Source: Trueperella sp. (GTDB lineage: Bacteria; Actinomycetota; Actinomycetes; Actinomycetales; Actinomycetaceae). From it: a DNA stretch of 5,619 nucleotides. Position numbers and translations under genes: made by a program. The stretch spans positions 1 through 5,619 of the forward strand of contig JAAYGH010000144.1 in assembly GCA_012727825.1 (NCBI GenBank), read 5' to 3'. Below, one piece after another: positions 1 through 5,192 of the stretch (positions are counted from its first letter, which is position 1; every line of letters starts with the position of its first letter). The notes beneath the pieces were generated by a model. The model was not told the DNA's origin. It saw only the letters and a program-made list of their open reading frames with translations, and ran no database searches.

Positions 1-436
1 ACAGCGAGCCTTCGCTAGCTTCGCCGGCCTCGAGCGCGGGGAACCACACATCGAGCATCGTCTTGTCGCCAACCTCGGCCTTGCCACGAGCCTGCAGGCC
101 TTCCACTCCCGCCCGAAGCGCCACAAAAAATGAGTCTTTAGTCAGCTCGCCCTCGGCAAGTGCGCCGCCCATCTTCATAAGCAACGTTCCATAGAGCGGG
201 CCTGACGCGCCGCCGACCTTGGAGACCATCGCCATGCCGGCTTTCTTCAGGTAGGTGCCGGGGTCGGCGATCGAACCGAGATCGACGTCAGCCACTGCAG
301 CCACGCCACGGACCATGTTCGACCCGTGGTCCGCGTCGCCAATCTGACGGTCAAGATCCGTCAGTTCGGCTGAGTTCGCGTCGATTTTCTCCTTAAAAGC
401 AGCCATCCATGCCGAAAATTGAGAAAGATCCGTCAC
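1..436 (-). CDS. dhaL: Dihydroxyacetone kinase subunit DhaL (ADP/ATP-binding), C-terminus cut by window edge
   Basis: This is the nucleotide-binding subunit of dihydroxyacetone kinase. It transfers phosphate to the dihydroxyacetone held covalently by DhaK, in the cytoplasm. 145 codons are visible out of roughly 210 in the family, so the C-terminal third is missing. The Mg-nucleotide site is clear: LDRQIGDADHGSNM places Asp29, Asp34 and Asp36 in the spacing of the three metal-binding aspartates of E. coli DhaL. The phosphate-binding loop VGGASGPLYGT (about 74-84) and GDKTMLDVW (123-131) follow. The start is GTG at 436-434, sharing one base with the dhaK stop (TAGTG), which implies translational coupling. 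The next in-frame ATG (codon 11) would leave the coupling unexplained. No strong Shine-Dalgarno is visible. The DhaK/DhaL split suggests the PTS-dependent system in which DhaM rephosphorylates the bound ADP. dhaM is not in the window and would be expected further along the minus strand. Confidence 0.95.
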   Translation of the reverse strand, partial: MTDLSQFSAWMAAFKEKIDANSAELTDLDRQIGDADHGSNMVRGVAAVADVDLGSIADPGTYLKKAGMAMVSKVGGASGPLYGTLLMKMGGALAEGELTKDSFFVALRAGVEGLQARGKAEVGDKTMLDVWFPALEAGEASEGSL

Positions 437-1434
437 TATGCACCCCAGCGCAGGCCGGTGGTCACCACGGGAGCGTCCCAGAGGCGAAGCAGCTCGTCGT
501 CGGCCTTCAGCAATGACAGCGCACAGCCGGCCATCTCAAGTGACGTCACGTAATCACCAACGAGCACGCGCTCAACCTTGATGCCAGCTTCCTCGAGCAA
601 TACCGCACACTCGCCCCACATGAGATAGAGCTCAGAGAGCGGAGTGGCGCCCATGCCGCCAAGCAGCGCGATGATGGGCGCGCCGGTAAAGTCGTAATCT
701 TCAATAATGGGCTCAACCAGCTCGGCTGCCAGTTCGTGGGCCTCTTGGAGTTTGCGGCGCTCGCGGCCAGGCTCTCCGTGGATGCCGATGCCGAGCTCGA
801 TTTCGTCCTCGGCGAGCTCGAACGTGGGCTTGCCAGCGGCAGGCACCGTACAGGACGTCAATGCGAGGCCGAAAGAACGCGTGTTATCCGCGACCTTCTG
901 CGCCACATTCGTGACGGCTTCAAGATCGGCGCCTTCTTCAGCTAGCGCACCAGCAATCTTCTCAACGAACAGGGTGCCGCCAACGCCGCGTCGACCAGCG
1001 GTGTACAGCGAATCCTGGACGGCCACGTCGTCTTCAACGATGACCGAGGCAACCGTTGTGTCTTCCATATCGGCAGCCATCTCTGCGGCCATCTCGAAAT
1101 TCATCACATCGCCGGTGTAGTTTTTGACGATGTGGAGCACGCCCTTGCCGGAATCCACCTTGTTGGTGGCCTCCATGATCTGATCGGGCACTGGTGAAGT
1201 GAAAACCTCGCCGCATACGGCGGCATCAAGCATGCCGGTGCCGACGAAGCCGGAGTGAAGCGGTTCGTGGCCCGCGCCGCCACCGGAGATAATGGCGACT
1301 TTGCCATCCTTCGGTTGCTTGCGATACACGATGTGGTTTTCGAGATCGACCTCGAGGAGGTCCGGGTGGCCGAGGGCTACTCCCTTGAGGGAATCGGTGA
1401 CCACATCATTGGGGTTATTGATTAGTTTTTTCAT
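436..1434 (-). CDS. dhaK: Dihydroxyacetone kinase subunit DhaK (substrate-binding)
   Basis: DhaK binds dihydroxyacetone covalently through a histidine hemiaminal and presents it to DhaL for phosphorylation to DHAP, which enters glycolysis. The 332-residue length is typical for a stand-alone DhaK rather than the fused ATP-dependent enzyme of about 570 residues. Active-site elements align with E. coli numbering almost residue for residue: SGGGAGHEP with His56, NYTGDVMNF with Asp109, and GIGIHGEPG with the substrate-binding His219 (His218 in E. coli). AGRRGVGGTLFVEKIAG (146-162) and the C-terminal LRWGA also fit the family. The start is ATG at 1434-1432, preceded by a purine-rich but weak ribosome site (GGAAGAATTAGAG). 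It is the first gene of the minus-strand block and overlaps dhaL by one base. Use of glycerol-derived or free dihydroxyacetone is the likely role. Regulation probably acts in the gap upstream (1435-1630). Confidence 0.97.
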   Translation of the reverse strand: MKKLINNPNDVVTDSLKGVALGHPDLLEVDLENHIVYRKQPKDGKVAIISGGGAGHEPLHSGFVGTGMLDAAVCGEVFTSPVPDQIMEATNKVDSGKGVLHIVKNYTGDVMNFEMAAEMAADMEDTTVASVIVEDDVAVQDSLYTAGRRGVGGTLFVEKIAGALAEEGADLEAVTNVAQKVADNTRSFGLALTSCTVPAAGKPTFELAEDEIELGIGIHGEPGRERRKLQEAHELAAELVEPIIEDYDFTGAPIIALLGGMGATPLSELYLMWGECAVLLEEAGIKVERVLVGDYVTSLEMAGCALSLLKADDELLRLWDAPVVTTGLRWGA

Positions 1435-1473
1435 GCTCTAATTCTTCCACTGTTACCCAGCCCACGCAATGAC

Positions 1474-1495
1474 TGGCCACATCCCTCGCTGGCCA
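1474..1495. promoter_or_regulatory. Paired TGGCCA palindromes, candidate operator upstream of dhaK
   Basis: TGGCCA occurs at 1474-1479 and again at 1490-1495, separated by ten bases. Each copy is a perfect palindrome, so the pair is both a direct and an inverted repeat. With one extra base it reads CTGGCCA twice (1473-1479 and 1489-1495), 16 bases apart. The site lies 40-60 bases upstream of the dhaK start codon, where a repressor site for a dihydroxyacetone kinase operon could sit. No regulator gene is visible, and two 6-mers in GC-rich DNA may be chance. Confidence 0.25.
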
Positions 1496-1615
1496 AACCG
1501 GCGATAAATCGGCGTTTTGCCCGTCGGTGTCAGTAACGACGCCGTCTGGTTCCCTTGCGTGTGAACTCCAGGCATCGTCGGCGCGGTTAGACTTGGCCCG
1601 TATTCGACAACTGCC

Positions 1616-1621
1616 AAGGGA
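1616..1621 (+). promoter_or_regulatory. Ribosome binding site deciding the start of the DUF2520 gene
   Basis: AAGGGA lies nine bases before ATG 1631 but only three before GTG 1625. The usual spacing of about 5-10 bases favours ATG 1631. The choice alters the product by only two residues. Confidence 0.5.
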
Positions 1622-1630
1622 CGCGTGAGC

Positions 1631-2545
1631 ATGGAAAATACCACTGGACGCATGGGCGTCGGCATCATTTCGGCAGGCAAAGTCGGCACCGCGCTGGGAA
1701 GCGCGCTGCGCGCCGCAGGGCACACAGTGATCGGTGCCTACGCCGGCTCTGAGGATTCCCGTGACCGACTCGACGCCATGCTCCCGCGCGTGCCCGCCCT
1801 GGAGATTCCCGTGATCGTCGAACGCGCCGAGCTGATCATCCTGGCGATTCCAGACGCCGAACTGGCGGCCCTCGTTGAAGGTCTGGCTACGCTCGGGGCG
1901 TGGCAACCCGGTCAGATTATCGTCCACACCTCCGCCCGCTACGGCACAGAAGTGCTCGATCCCGCGGCAAAATTGGGCGCCCTCGCGCTCGCGATCCACC
2001 CGGCGATGGAGTTCTCGGGAACGTCGCTTGACGTGGCTCGCTTGGCCGAGTGCCGATTCGCCGTGTCGGCAGCCAACGCCATTCAACCGATCGGTCTCGC
2101 TCTCGTAGCCGAAATGGGAGGGGAGGGAATCGTGGTCAACTCCGCCGACCGTCCGATCTACGACGCGGCTCTCGCCCATGCCACCACCGCTGTCCAAGTG
2201 GCTTGTTCACAAGCTGCCCATGCGCTGGAGGCCATCGGAGTCAATGAGCCGGACTCGCTTGTTCGTTCCCTCACCACCTCAGCCGTGGACCGTGGCCTAG
2301 CGGGCAAGACCGGCGCAGAGCTCGTCACGTCTGCCGATTCTTCCCAGACCATTGCCTCGCAACTGACCGCGCTCGCGACCCTGGCTGCCGAATCTGCCGA
2401 GGCATCCGACGTCGTCGATTCGTATGCCCACGCGCTCCACACGATTGTTACGAGAGCCGAAAAGGGCGGAAAACTCAGTGAAAAACAGGCAAATGAGTTG
2501 CATACCATGATCAGTGACCTAGGCTCGGCCCCACACGCCCGATAG
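1631..2545 (+). CDS. Rossmann-fold / DUF2520 dehydrogenase-like protein (Rv3603c-type)
   Basis: This 304-residue cytoplasmic protein is related to NAD(P)-dependent 6-phosphogluconate dehydrogenase-like reductases. The N-terminal Rossmann domain (about 8-145) opens with GVGIISAGKVGTALG, a dinucleotide loop of the form seen in the family next to panC, followed by LIILAIPDAELAAL (68-81) at the NADP-side beta strand. IHPAMEFSGTSLDVARL (122-138) matches the family's characteristic HPAM-F-GT segment leading into the helical DUF2520 domain (about 150-300). The C-terminal part is more divergent than the N-terminal part. The biochemical function of this family is not established to my knowledge. Its constant place beside panC and panD in actinobacteria suggests a role in pantothenate synthesis, and ketopantoate reduction is one possibility, but that is inference. 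GTG 1625 is an alternative start; ATG 1631 has the better ribosome-site spacing. The stop is nine bases before panC, so the two are probably cotranscribed. Confidence 0.85.
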   Translation: MENTTGRMGVGIISAGKVGTALGSALRAAGHTVIGAYAGSEDSRDRLDAMLPRVPALEIPVIVERAELIILAIPDAELAALVEGLATLGAWQPGQIIVHTSARYGTEVLDPAAKLGALALAIHPAMEFSGTSLDVARLAECRFAVSAANAIQPIGLALVAEMGGEGIVVNSADRPIYDAALAHATTAVQVACSQAAHALEAIGVNEPDSLVRSLTTSAVDRGLAGKTGAELVTSADSSQTIASQLTALATLAAESAEASDVVDSYAHALHTIVTRAEKGGKLSEKQANELHTMISDLGSAPHAR

Positions 2546-2554
2546 AATTGGGGC

Positions 2555-3394
2555 GTGAAAATTTGCAAGACACGGCACGAGCTTGCTGCAGCGCTCGACG
2601 AGCAGCCTGGCACCCGCGCCCTCGTGATGACGATGGGCGCGCTTCATCATGGGCACGCCGAGTTGTTGAAGGCGGGCCGAGAGGCGGCCGATGTGCTCGT
2701 GGCATCGGTGTATGTGAACCCGCTGCAATTTGGGCCCACCGAAGATTTCGCCGCCTACCCGCGTCCCGTGGAATCTGATCTGGCGCTCCTCGAACGTGAG
2801 GGCGTGGACGTCGTTTTTCTTCCCTCGGACGAGGAGATGTACCCGCGTGCGCCTCTCGTGCGGATCGACCCGGGCCCAATCGCCACGATTCTTGAAGGTC
2901 AGACGCGCCCCGGTCACTTCGCTGGTGTCCTTCAGGTCGTTCACAAGGTTTTCAACCTTGTCCGCCCGGATATGACGTTCTTCGGCCAAAAGGACGCGCA
3001 GCAGCTCGCTCTCGTACAAACGATGGTCGACGATTTGAATATGGGCATCGACGTCCGCCCGGTTCCAATTAAGCGCGACGCCGACGGCCTGGCCCTCTCG
3101 TCGCGCAACAGCTATCTGTCAGACCACGAGCGTCAGCAGGCGCTTGCAATTCACGCGGCCCTGCGCGCGGGTAACGAGGCGGCCGAGGCAGGTGCGCCGG
3201 CAGTCGAGGTTCACGTCACCGCGCTTTCGGCGATCGCGGAGGCAGACGGCGTCGTGCTTGATTACCTGTTGCTCGTCGACCCGGACACCTTCGAAGAACT
3301 CCCGCCAGACGCCACGGGGCGCGGCATGCTCGTGGCGGCGGCCAAGGTGGGCACGACCCGGTTGATCGACAACATGGAGGTTGAGCTCCGATGA
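2555..3394 (+). CDS. panC: Pantothenate synthetase (pantoate-beta-alanine ligase)
   Basis: PanC condenses pantoate and beta-alanine, using ATP through a pantoyl-adenylate, to give pantothenate, the precursor of coenzyme A. It is a cytoplasmic homodimer. At 279 residues it is close to full family length. The class I synthetase-like signature is [10 protein letters not shown] (25-34) with the HxGH histidines at 31 and 34. [17 protein letters not shown] (54-70) forms the pantoate/beta-alanine pocket, [14 protein letters not shown] (142-155) carries the Lys/Asp/Gln cluster, and the KMSKS-like loop is [15 protein letters not shown] (174-188). All these residues are conserved, so activity is expected. 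The start is GTG at 2555, nine bases after the preceding stop, with only a weak GGGG ribosome site; no better upstream codon exists. The gene ends in an ATGA overlap with panD, which supplies its beta-alanine. Confidence 0.98.
   Translation: MKICKTRHELAAALDEQPGTRALVMTMGALHHGHAELLKAGREAADVLVASVYVNPLQFGPTEDFAAYPRPVESDLALLEREGVDVVFLPSDEEMYPRAPLVRIDPGPIATILEGQTRPGHFAGVLQVVHKVFNLVRPDMTFFGQKDAQQLALVQTMVDDLNMGIDVRPVPIKRDADGLALSSRNSYLSDHERQQALAIHAALRAGNEAAEAGAPAVEVHVTALSAIAEADGVVLDYLLLVDPDTFEELPPDATGRGMLVAAAKVGTTRLIDNMEVELR
3376..3380 (+). promoter_or_regulatory. Shine-Dalgarno GGAGG for panD, inside the end of panC
   Basis: GGAGG ends ten bases before ATG 3391, the ATG that overlaps the panC stop as ATGA. 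It is the only good ribosome site near panD. The downstream candidate ATG 3472 has none, so this site supports translation of the unusual N-terminal extension of PanD. Confidence 0.6.
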
Positions 3395-4101
3395 CTTCGT
3401 CCACGCCACCGCGCCCGTCTTCGGCCACACCAACGCCTCTGACTTCGCCCACGCCAATCCGCCTGCGCACGATGGTCACCGGAAAGATTCACCGGGCGAC
3501 CGTAACGGGTGCGGATCTGCATTACGTCGGCTCGGTTACCGTGGATCTGGACCTGCTTGAGGCGGCGGATATTCTGCCGGGCGAGAAGGTCGATATCGTC
3601 AACATCACCAACGGCAATCGCCTCGCCACATACGTGATCCCAGGGGAGCCTGGCGCGGGAGAGATCAAGCTCAACGGCGCGGCAGCGCACCTATGTAGCG
3701 CAGGCGATCTCGTCATTCTCATGTGTTACGCCCAACTCGATGACGCCACCGCCCGCACCTACGAGCCGAACATCGTCTTCGTCGACGAGCACAACAAAAT
3801 TCTGGAGGAGGGCTCCGACCCGGGTCAGGTGCCGGATAACCCACACCACCTGACGGCCTCGGGGATTTCGTTCGATGAGGCACGCCGCTCCTCGGCGGAT
3901 CAGCATGGCGCCCAGCCGCCGTCGGGCACAGGTTTACGGCCTGATGTGCGCACCCCAATTTCGCGCGGCACGGCACCGGTCGGCGCACCATCGGTTGGCG
4001 CACCACCTGCCGGCGCACCACCTGCCGGCGCACCATCGGTTGGCGCACCACCTGCCGGTGCACTACCGGCTGCCACAACCCCAGCTCGGAGCGAGGAATA
4101 A
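3391..4101 (+). CDS. panD: Aspartate 1-decarboxylase with N- and C-terminal low-complexity extensions
   Basis: PanD decarboxylates aspartate to beta-alanine, the substrate of PanC. It is a pyruvoyl enzyme that cleaves itself between Gly and Ser. The core spans about residues 24-150 and is complete: Lys32, Tyr45, the Gly47-Ser48 cleavage site in HYVGS, Arg77, Thr80, Tyr81 and Asn95 all sit at a constant offset of 23 from E. coli Lys9, Tyr22, Ser25, Arg54, Thr57, Tyr58 and Asn72. The 236-residue length is well above the usual 126-140. The first 23 residues are Ser/Thr/Pro-rich, and the residue equivalent to the usual initiator Met is Arg24. ATG 3472 (Met28, canonical residue 5) is an alternative start but lacks a ribosome site. 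The tail from about 152 is Pro/Ala/Gly-rich and includes five-residue repeats (about 198-227). The tail's role is unknown and it is probably disordered. The gene overlaps panC by four bases. Confidence 0.96.
   Translation: MTSSTPPRPSSATPTPLTSPTPIRLRTMVTGKIHRATVTGADLHYVGSVTVDLDLLEAADILPGEKVDIVNITNGNRLATYVIPGEPGAGEIKLNGAAAHLCSAGDLVILMCYAQLDDATARTYEPNIVFVDEHNKILEEGSDPGQVPDNPHHLTASGISFDEARRSSADQHGAQPPSGTGLRPDVRTPISRGTAPVGAPSVGAPPAGAPPAGAPSVGAPPAGALPAATTPARSEE
3982..4071 (+). repeat. 15-bp in-frame minisatellite in the PanD tail (six units)
   Basis: There are six tandem 15-base units. Type A is GGCGCACCATCGGTT (GAPSV) and type B is GGCGCACCACCTGCC (GAPPA). The order is A (3982-3996), B (3997), B (4012), A (4027), B (4042), then a diverged unit GGTGCACTACCGGCT (4057-4071, GALPA). 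A looser unit at 3967-3981 (GTAPV) may be an older copy. The A and B copies are identical at the DNA level, including third positions. That indicates recent duplication: the 30-base AB block at 3982-4011 recurs exactly at 4027-4056. The 15-base period keeps the reading frame, so unit number could vary between strains without breaking panD. Confidence 0.92.
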
Positions 4102-4103
4102 TT

Positions 4104-5114
4104 ATGCGTTTCCCACTACCGCGAATTCCGCAGGTCAATCCGAAGGCGATTCTTCCGGATCCCACTGAGTTGCGCGAGAAGCTCATGCGCCGACCAGTGA
4201 ATCATGCCGGAACCGAGCGTGTTTCGACGGCACCGGATGCCAACGTGGGGGAGAAGGAGATCTCGGAACGCATTGCTGACCTAGCCGTCATGGACCGCGA
4301 GGCTCCGCACCGCGTCTTCGACGCTTATATCCTGAACATCGACGCCACTGTCTTCGCGGGCGCTCAGCTCATGCCGGAACTGAAGATGGTCGTCGACACG
4401 CTAACCTCGCTTCGCCGCCCGATTCGCTACCTGTCGATGATGTCGACGGTCTCCTCCGACGCGCTCGCCAAGGCGATGGGCGCCGAGGGAGTCCAGATCG
4501 ATCCGCACGAGATCGTCACGCCCGGCCGCCAGGCCGCACGCTACCTCCACAAGTCCTATCCTGGGGCGAGTGTTTTCGTGATCGGCGACGACGGTTTGGC
4601 GGGCGAACTCGACGGCCGGGGTATCGCGCTGAGTAATGATCCGGCGGCGATCGACGTCGTGCTCGTTGGACACGACCGTGAGTTTTCGTTCGACAAAATG
4701 ACGACCGCCTTCCGGGCGATCGATGAGAATGGCGCCGATTTGGTGGCATCGTCGTTGCGGCGTGTACGCCATCAGCCGGACGGCACACGCGAACCGGGAA
4801 CGCTGTCGATTGTCACGGCGATCGAGGTGGCGACGCGCAAGCGTGTAGCAAAAAATCTCGGCAGTCCGGAGACAGATTTACTTGAGATGATCTTCGAGGA
4901 CCTCGCGGCGGCGCCGGAGGATGCGCTGCTCGTGACCGATTCACTGGGTGCGGACATTCGCATGGCCAAGCGTTTTGGCATTCCATCGGCACTCGTGTTG
5001 ACGGGGGATGTGACGGTCGAGCATGCCGAGAGCCTCAAGGAAAAGGATCAGCCAAATTACGTGCTCGATTCCGTCGATTCGATCATCCCGCCCTATATTA
5101 AAGATCAGCTGTAA
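4104..5114 (+). CDS. HAD-superfamily (NagD-like) protein with degraded catalytic motifs, probable pseudoenzyme
   Basis: The 336-residue protein has an about 70-residue N-terminal region with no recognised domain, then a HAD core of the NagD/PGP type with its cap. Motif I is YILNIDATVFAGAQLMP (75-91): the usual DxDGT/V reads N78-I-D80-A81-T, so the nucleophilic Asp is Asn and the Gly is Ala. Motif II is YLSMMST, with Ser111 where the family has T-N-N. Cap-region family patterns persist in VIGDDGLAGEL (159-169) and VVLVGHDREFSFDKM (185-199). The substrate-loop TNPD is replaced by ASSL (215-218). The GKP of motif III appears as G253-S254-P255, losing the lysine. Motif IV VTDSLGADI keeps Asp279 and Asp284. 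Classical phosphatase activity is therefore unlikely, and a binding or regulatory role is inferred. GAGGA at 4093-4097 is six bases before the ATG. The gene starts two bases after panD, near the slot held by coaX in mycobacteria. Confidence 0.85.
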   Translation: MRFPLPRIPQVNPKAILPDPTELREKLMRRPVNHAGTERVSTAPDANVGEKEISERIADLAVMDREAPHRVFDAYILNIDATVFAGAQLMPELKMVVDTLTSLRRPIRYLSMMSTVSSDALAKAMGAEGVQIDPHEIVTPGRQAARYLHKSYPGASVFVIGDDGLAGELDGRGIALSNDPAAIDVVLVGHDREFSFDKMTTAFRAIDENGADLVASSLRRVRHQPDGTREPGTLSIVTAIEVATRKRVAKNLGSPETDLLEMIFEDLAAAPEDALLVTDSLGADIRMAKRFGIPSALVLTGDVTVEHAESLKEKDQPNYVLDSVDSIIPPYIKDQL

Positions 5115-5127
5115 CTCGGCTGATTTT
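5101..5127 (+). terminator. Weak hairpin with short T run at the end of the HAD-like gene
   Basis: AAGATCAGCT (5101-5110) can pair with GGCTGATTTT (5118-5127). This gives an imperfect ten-pair stem with two G-T wobbles around a seven-base loop. The core ATCAGC/GCTGAT is exact and is followed by TTTT (5124-5127). The stem overlaps the stop codon at 5112-5114. It could act as a leaky terminator or attenuator before lysS, but the stem is AT-rich and the T run short, so full termination is doubtful. Confidence 0.35.
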
Positions 5128-5150
5128 GCCGCTGACCAAACTTATATACT
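5122..5150 (+). promoter_or_regulatory. Candidate lysS promoter
   Basis: TATACT at 5145-5150 matches the -10 consensus at five of six positions and stands out in otherwise GC-rich sequence. The -35 is poor: GATTTT (5122-5127) has the right 17-base spacing, whereas the better-looking TTGCCG (5126-5131) is only 13 bases away. Transcription would begin near 5157, giving a leader of about 36 bases. It would let lysS be expressed apart from the pantothenate genes. Confidence 0.45.
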
Positions 5151-5192
5151 GACGAACCCATAACGACACTGACGACACATAGGAAAGACTGA

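Larger units (their letters stand above)
1435..1630. promoter_or_regulatory. Divergent intergenic region between dhaK and the pantothenate block
   Basis: This 196-base gap must hold the promoters for both divergent blocks; I see no small gene in it. Toward the plus-strand gene, TAGACT at 1588-1593 fits the TANNNT form of an actinobacterial -10 box, but no convincing -35 lies 16-19 bases upstream. Toward dhaK, CTGACA (minus strand, 1533-1528) resembles a -35, with TTTATC (1508-1503) as a poor -10 at a long 19-base spacing. The TGGCCA pair described separately lies between that candidate and the dhaK start. The promoter assignments are inference from short motifs. Confidence 0.4.

Noticed and set aside
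707..1120. 137-residue Ser/Ala-rich open frame on the plus strand
   Set aside because: It is antisense to dhaK, whose catalytic residues are all recognisable. The composition is typical of reverse-strand reading of GC-rich codons.
1415..2197. 260-residue open frame on the minus strand
   Set aside because: It lies antisense to the well-supported Rossmann/DUF2520 gene and overlaps the dhaK start. Its translation is Arg/His/Gly-rich with no family motif, as expected for a GC-rich shadow frame.
2519..3019. 166-residue minus-strand open frame across the panC start
   Set aside because: It is antisense to conserved PanC motifs, has no recognisable domain, and no ribosome site or operon context.
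3982..4071. Possible CRISPR-like or intergenic repeat array
   Set aside because: The units are 15 bases, directly adjacent without spacers, and in frame within a coding region. This is a minisatellite.
3875..4168. 97-residue plus-strand frame rich in His/Leu/Ala/Pro repeats
   Set aside because: The striking His-rich repeats are only the 15-bp minisatellite read in another frame. The panD frame explains the region and ends cleanly before the next gene.
3719..4186. 155-residue minus-strand frame with Val/Arg/Gln repeats
   Set aside because: This is the same minisatellite read on the other strand. It has no homology signal and conflicts with panD and the start of the HAD-like gene.
4335..4346. 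Sequencing error as the cause of the Asn78 change
   Set aside because: A single A-to-G change would restore Asp78, but Ala81, Ser254 and the lost TNPD loop are independent deviations in the same frame, so one base error does not explain the degraded site.
4104..5114. CoaX or other pantothenate kinase, suggested by position
   Set aside because: The protein shows HAD/NagD framework motifs and none of the phosphate-binding motifs of type III pantothenate kinase.
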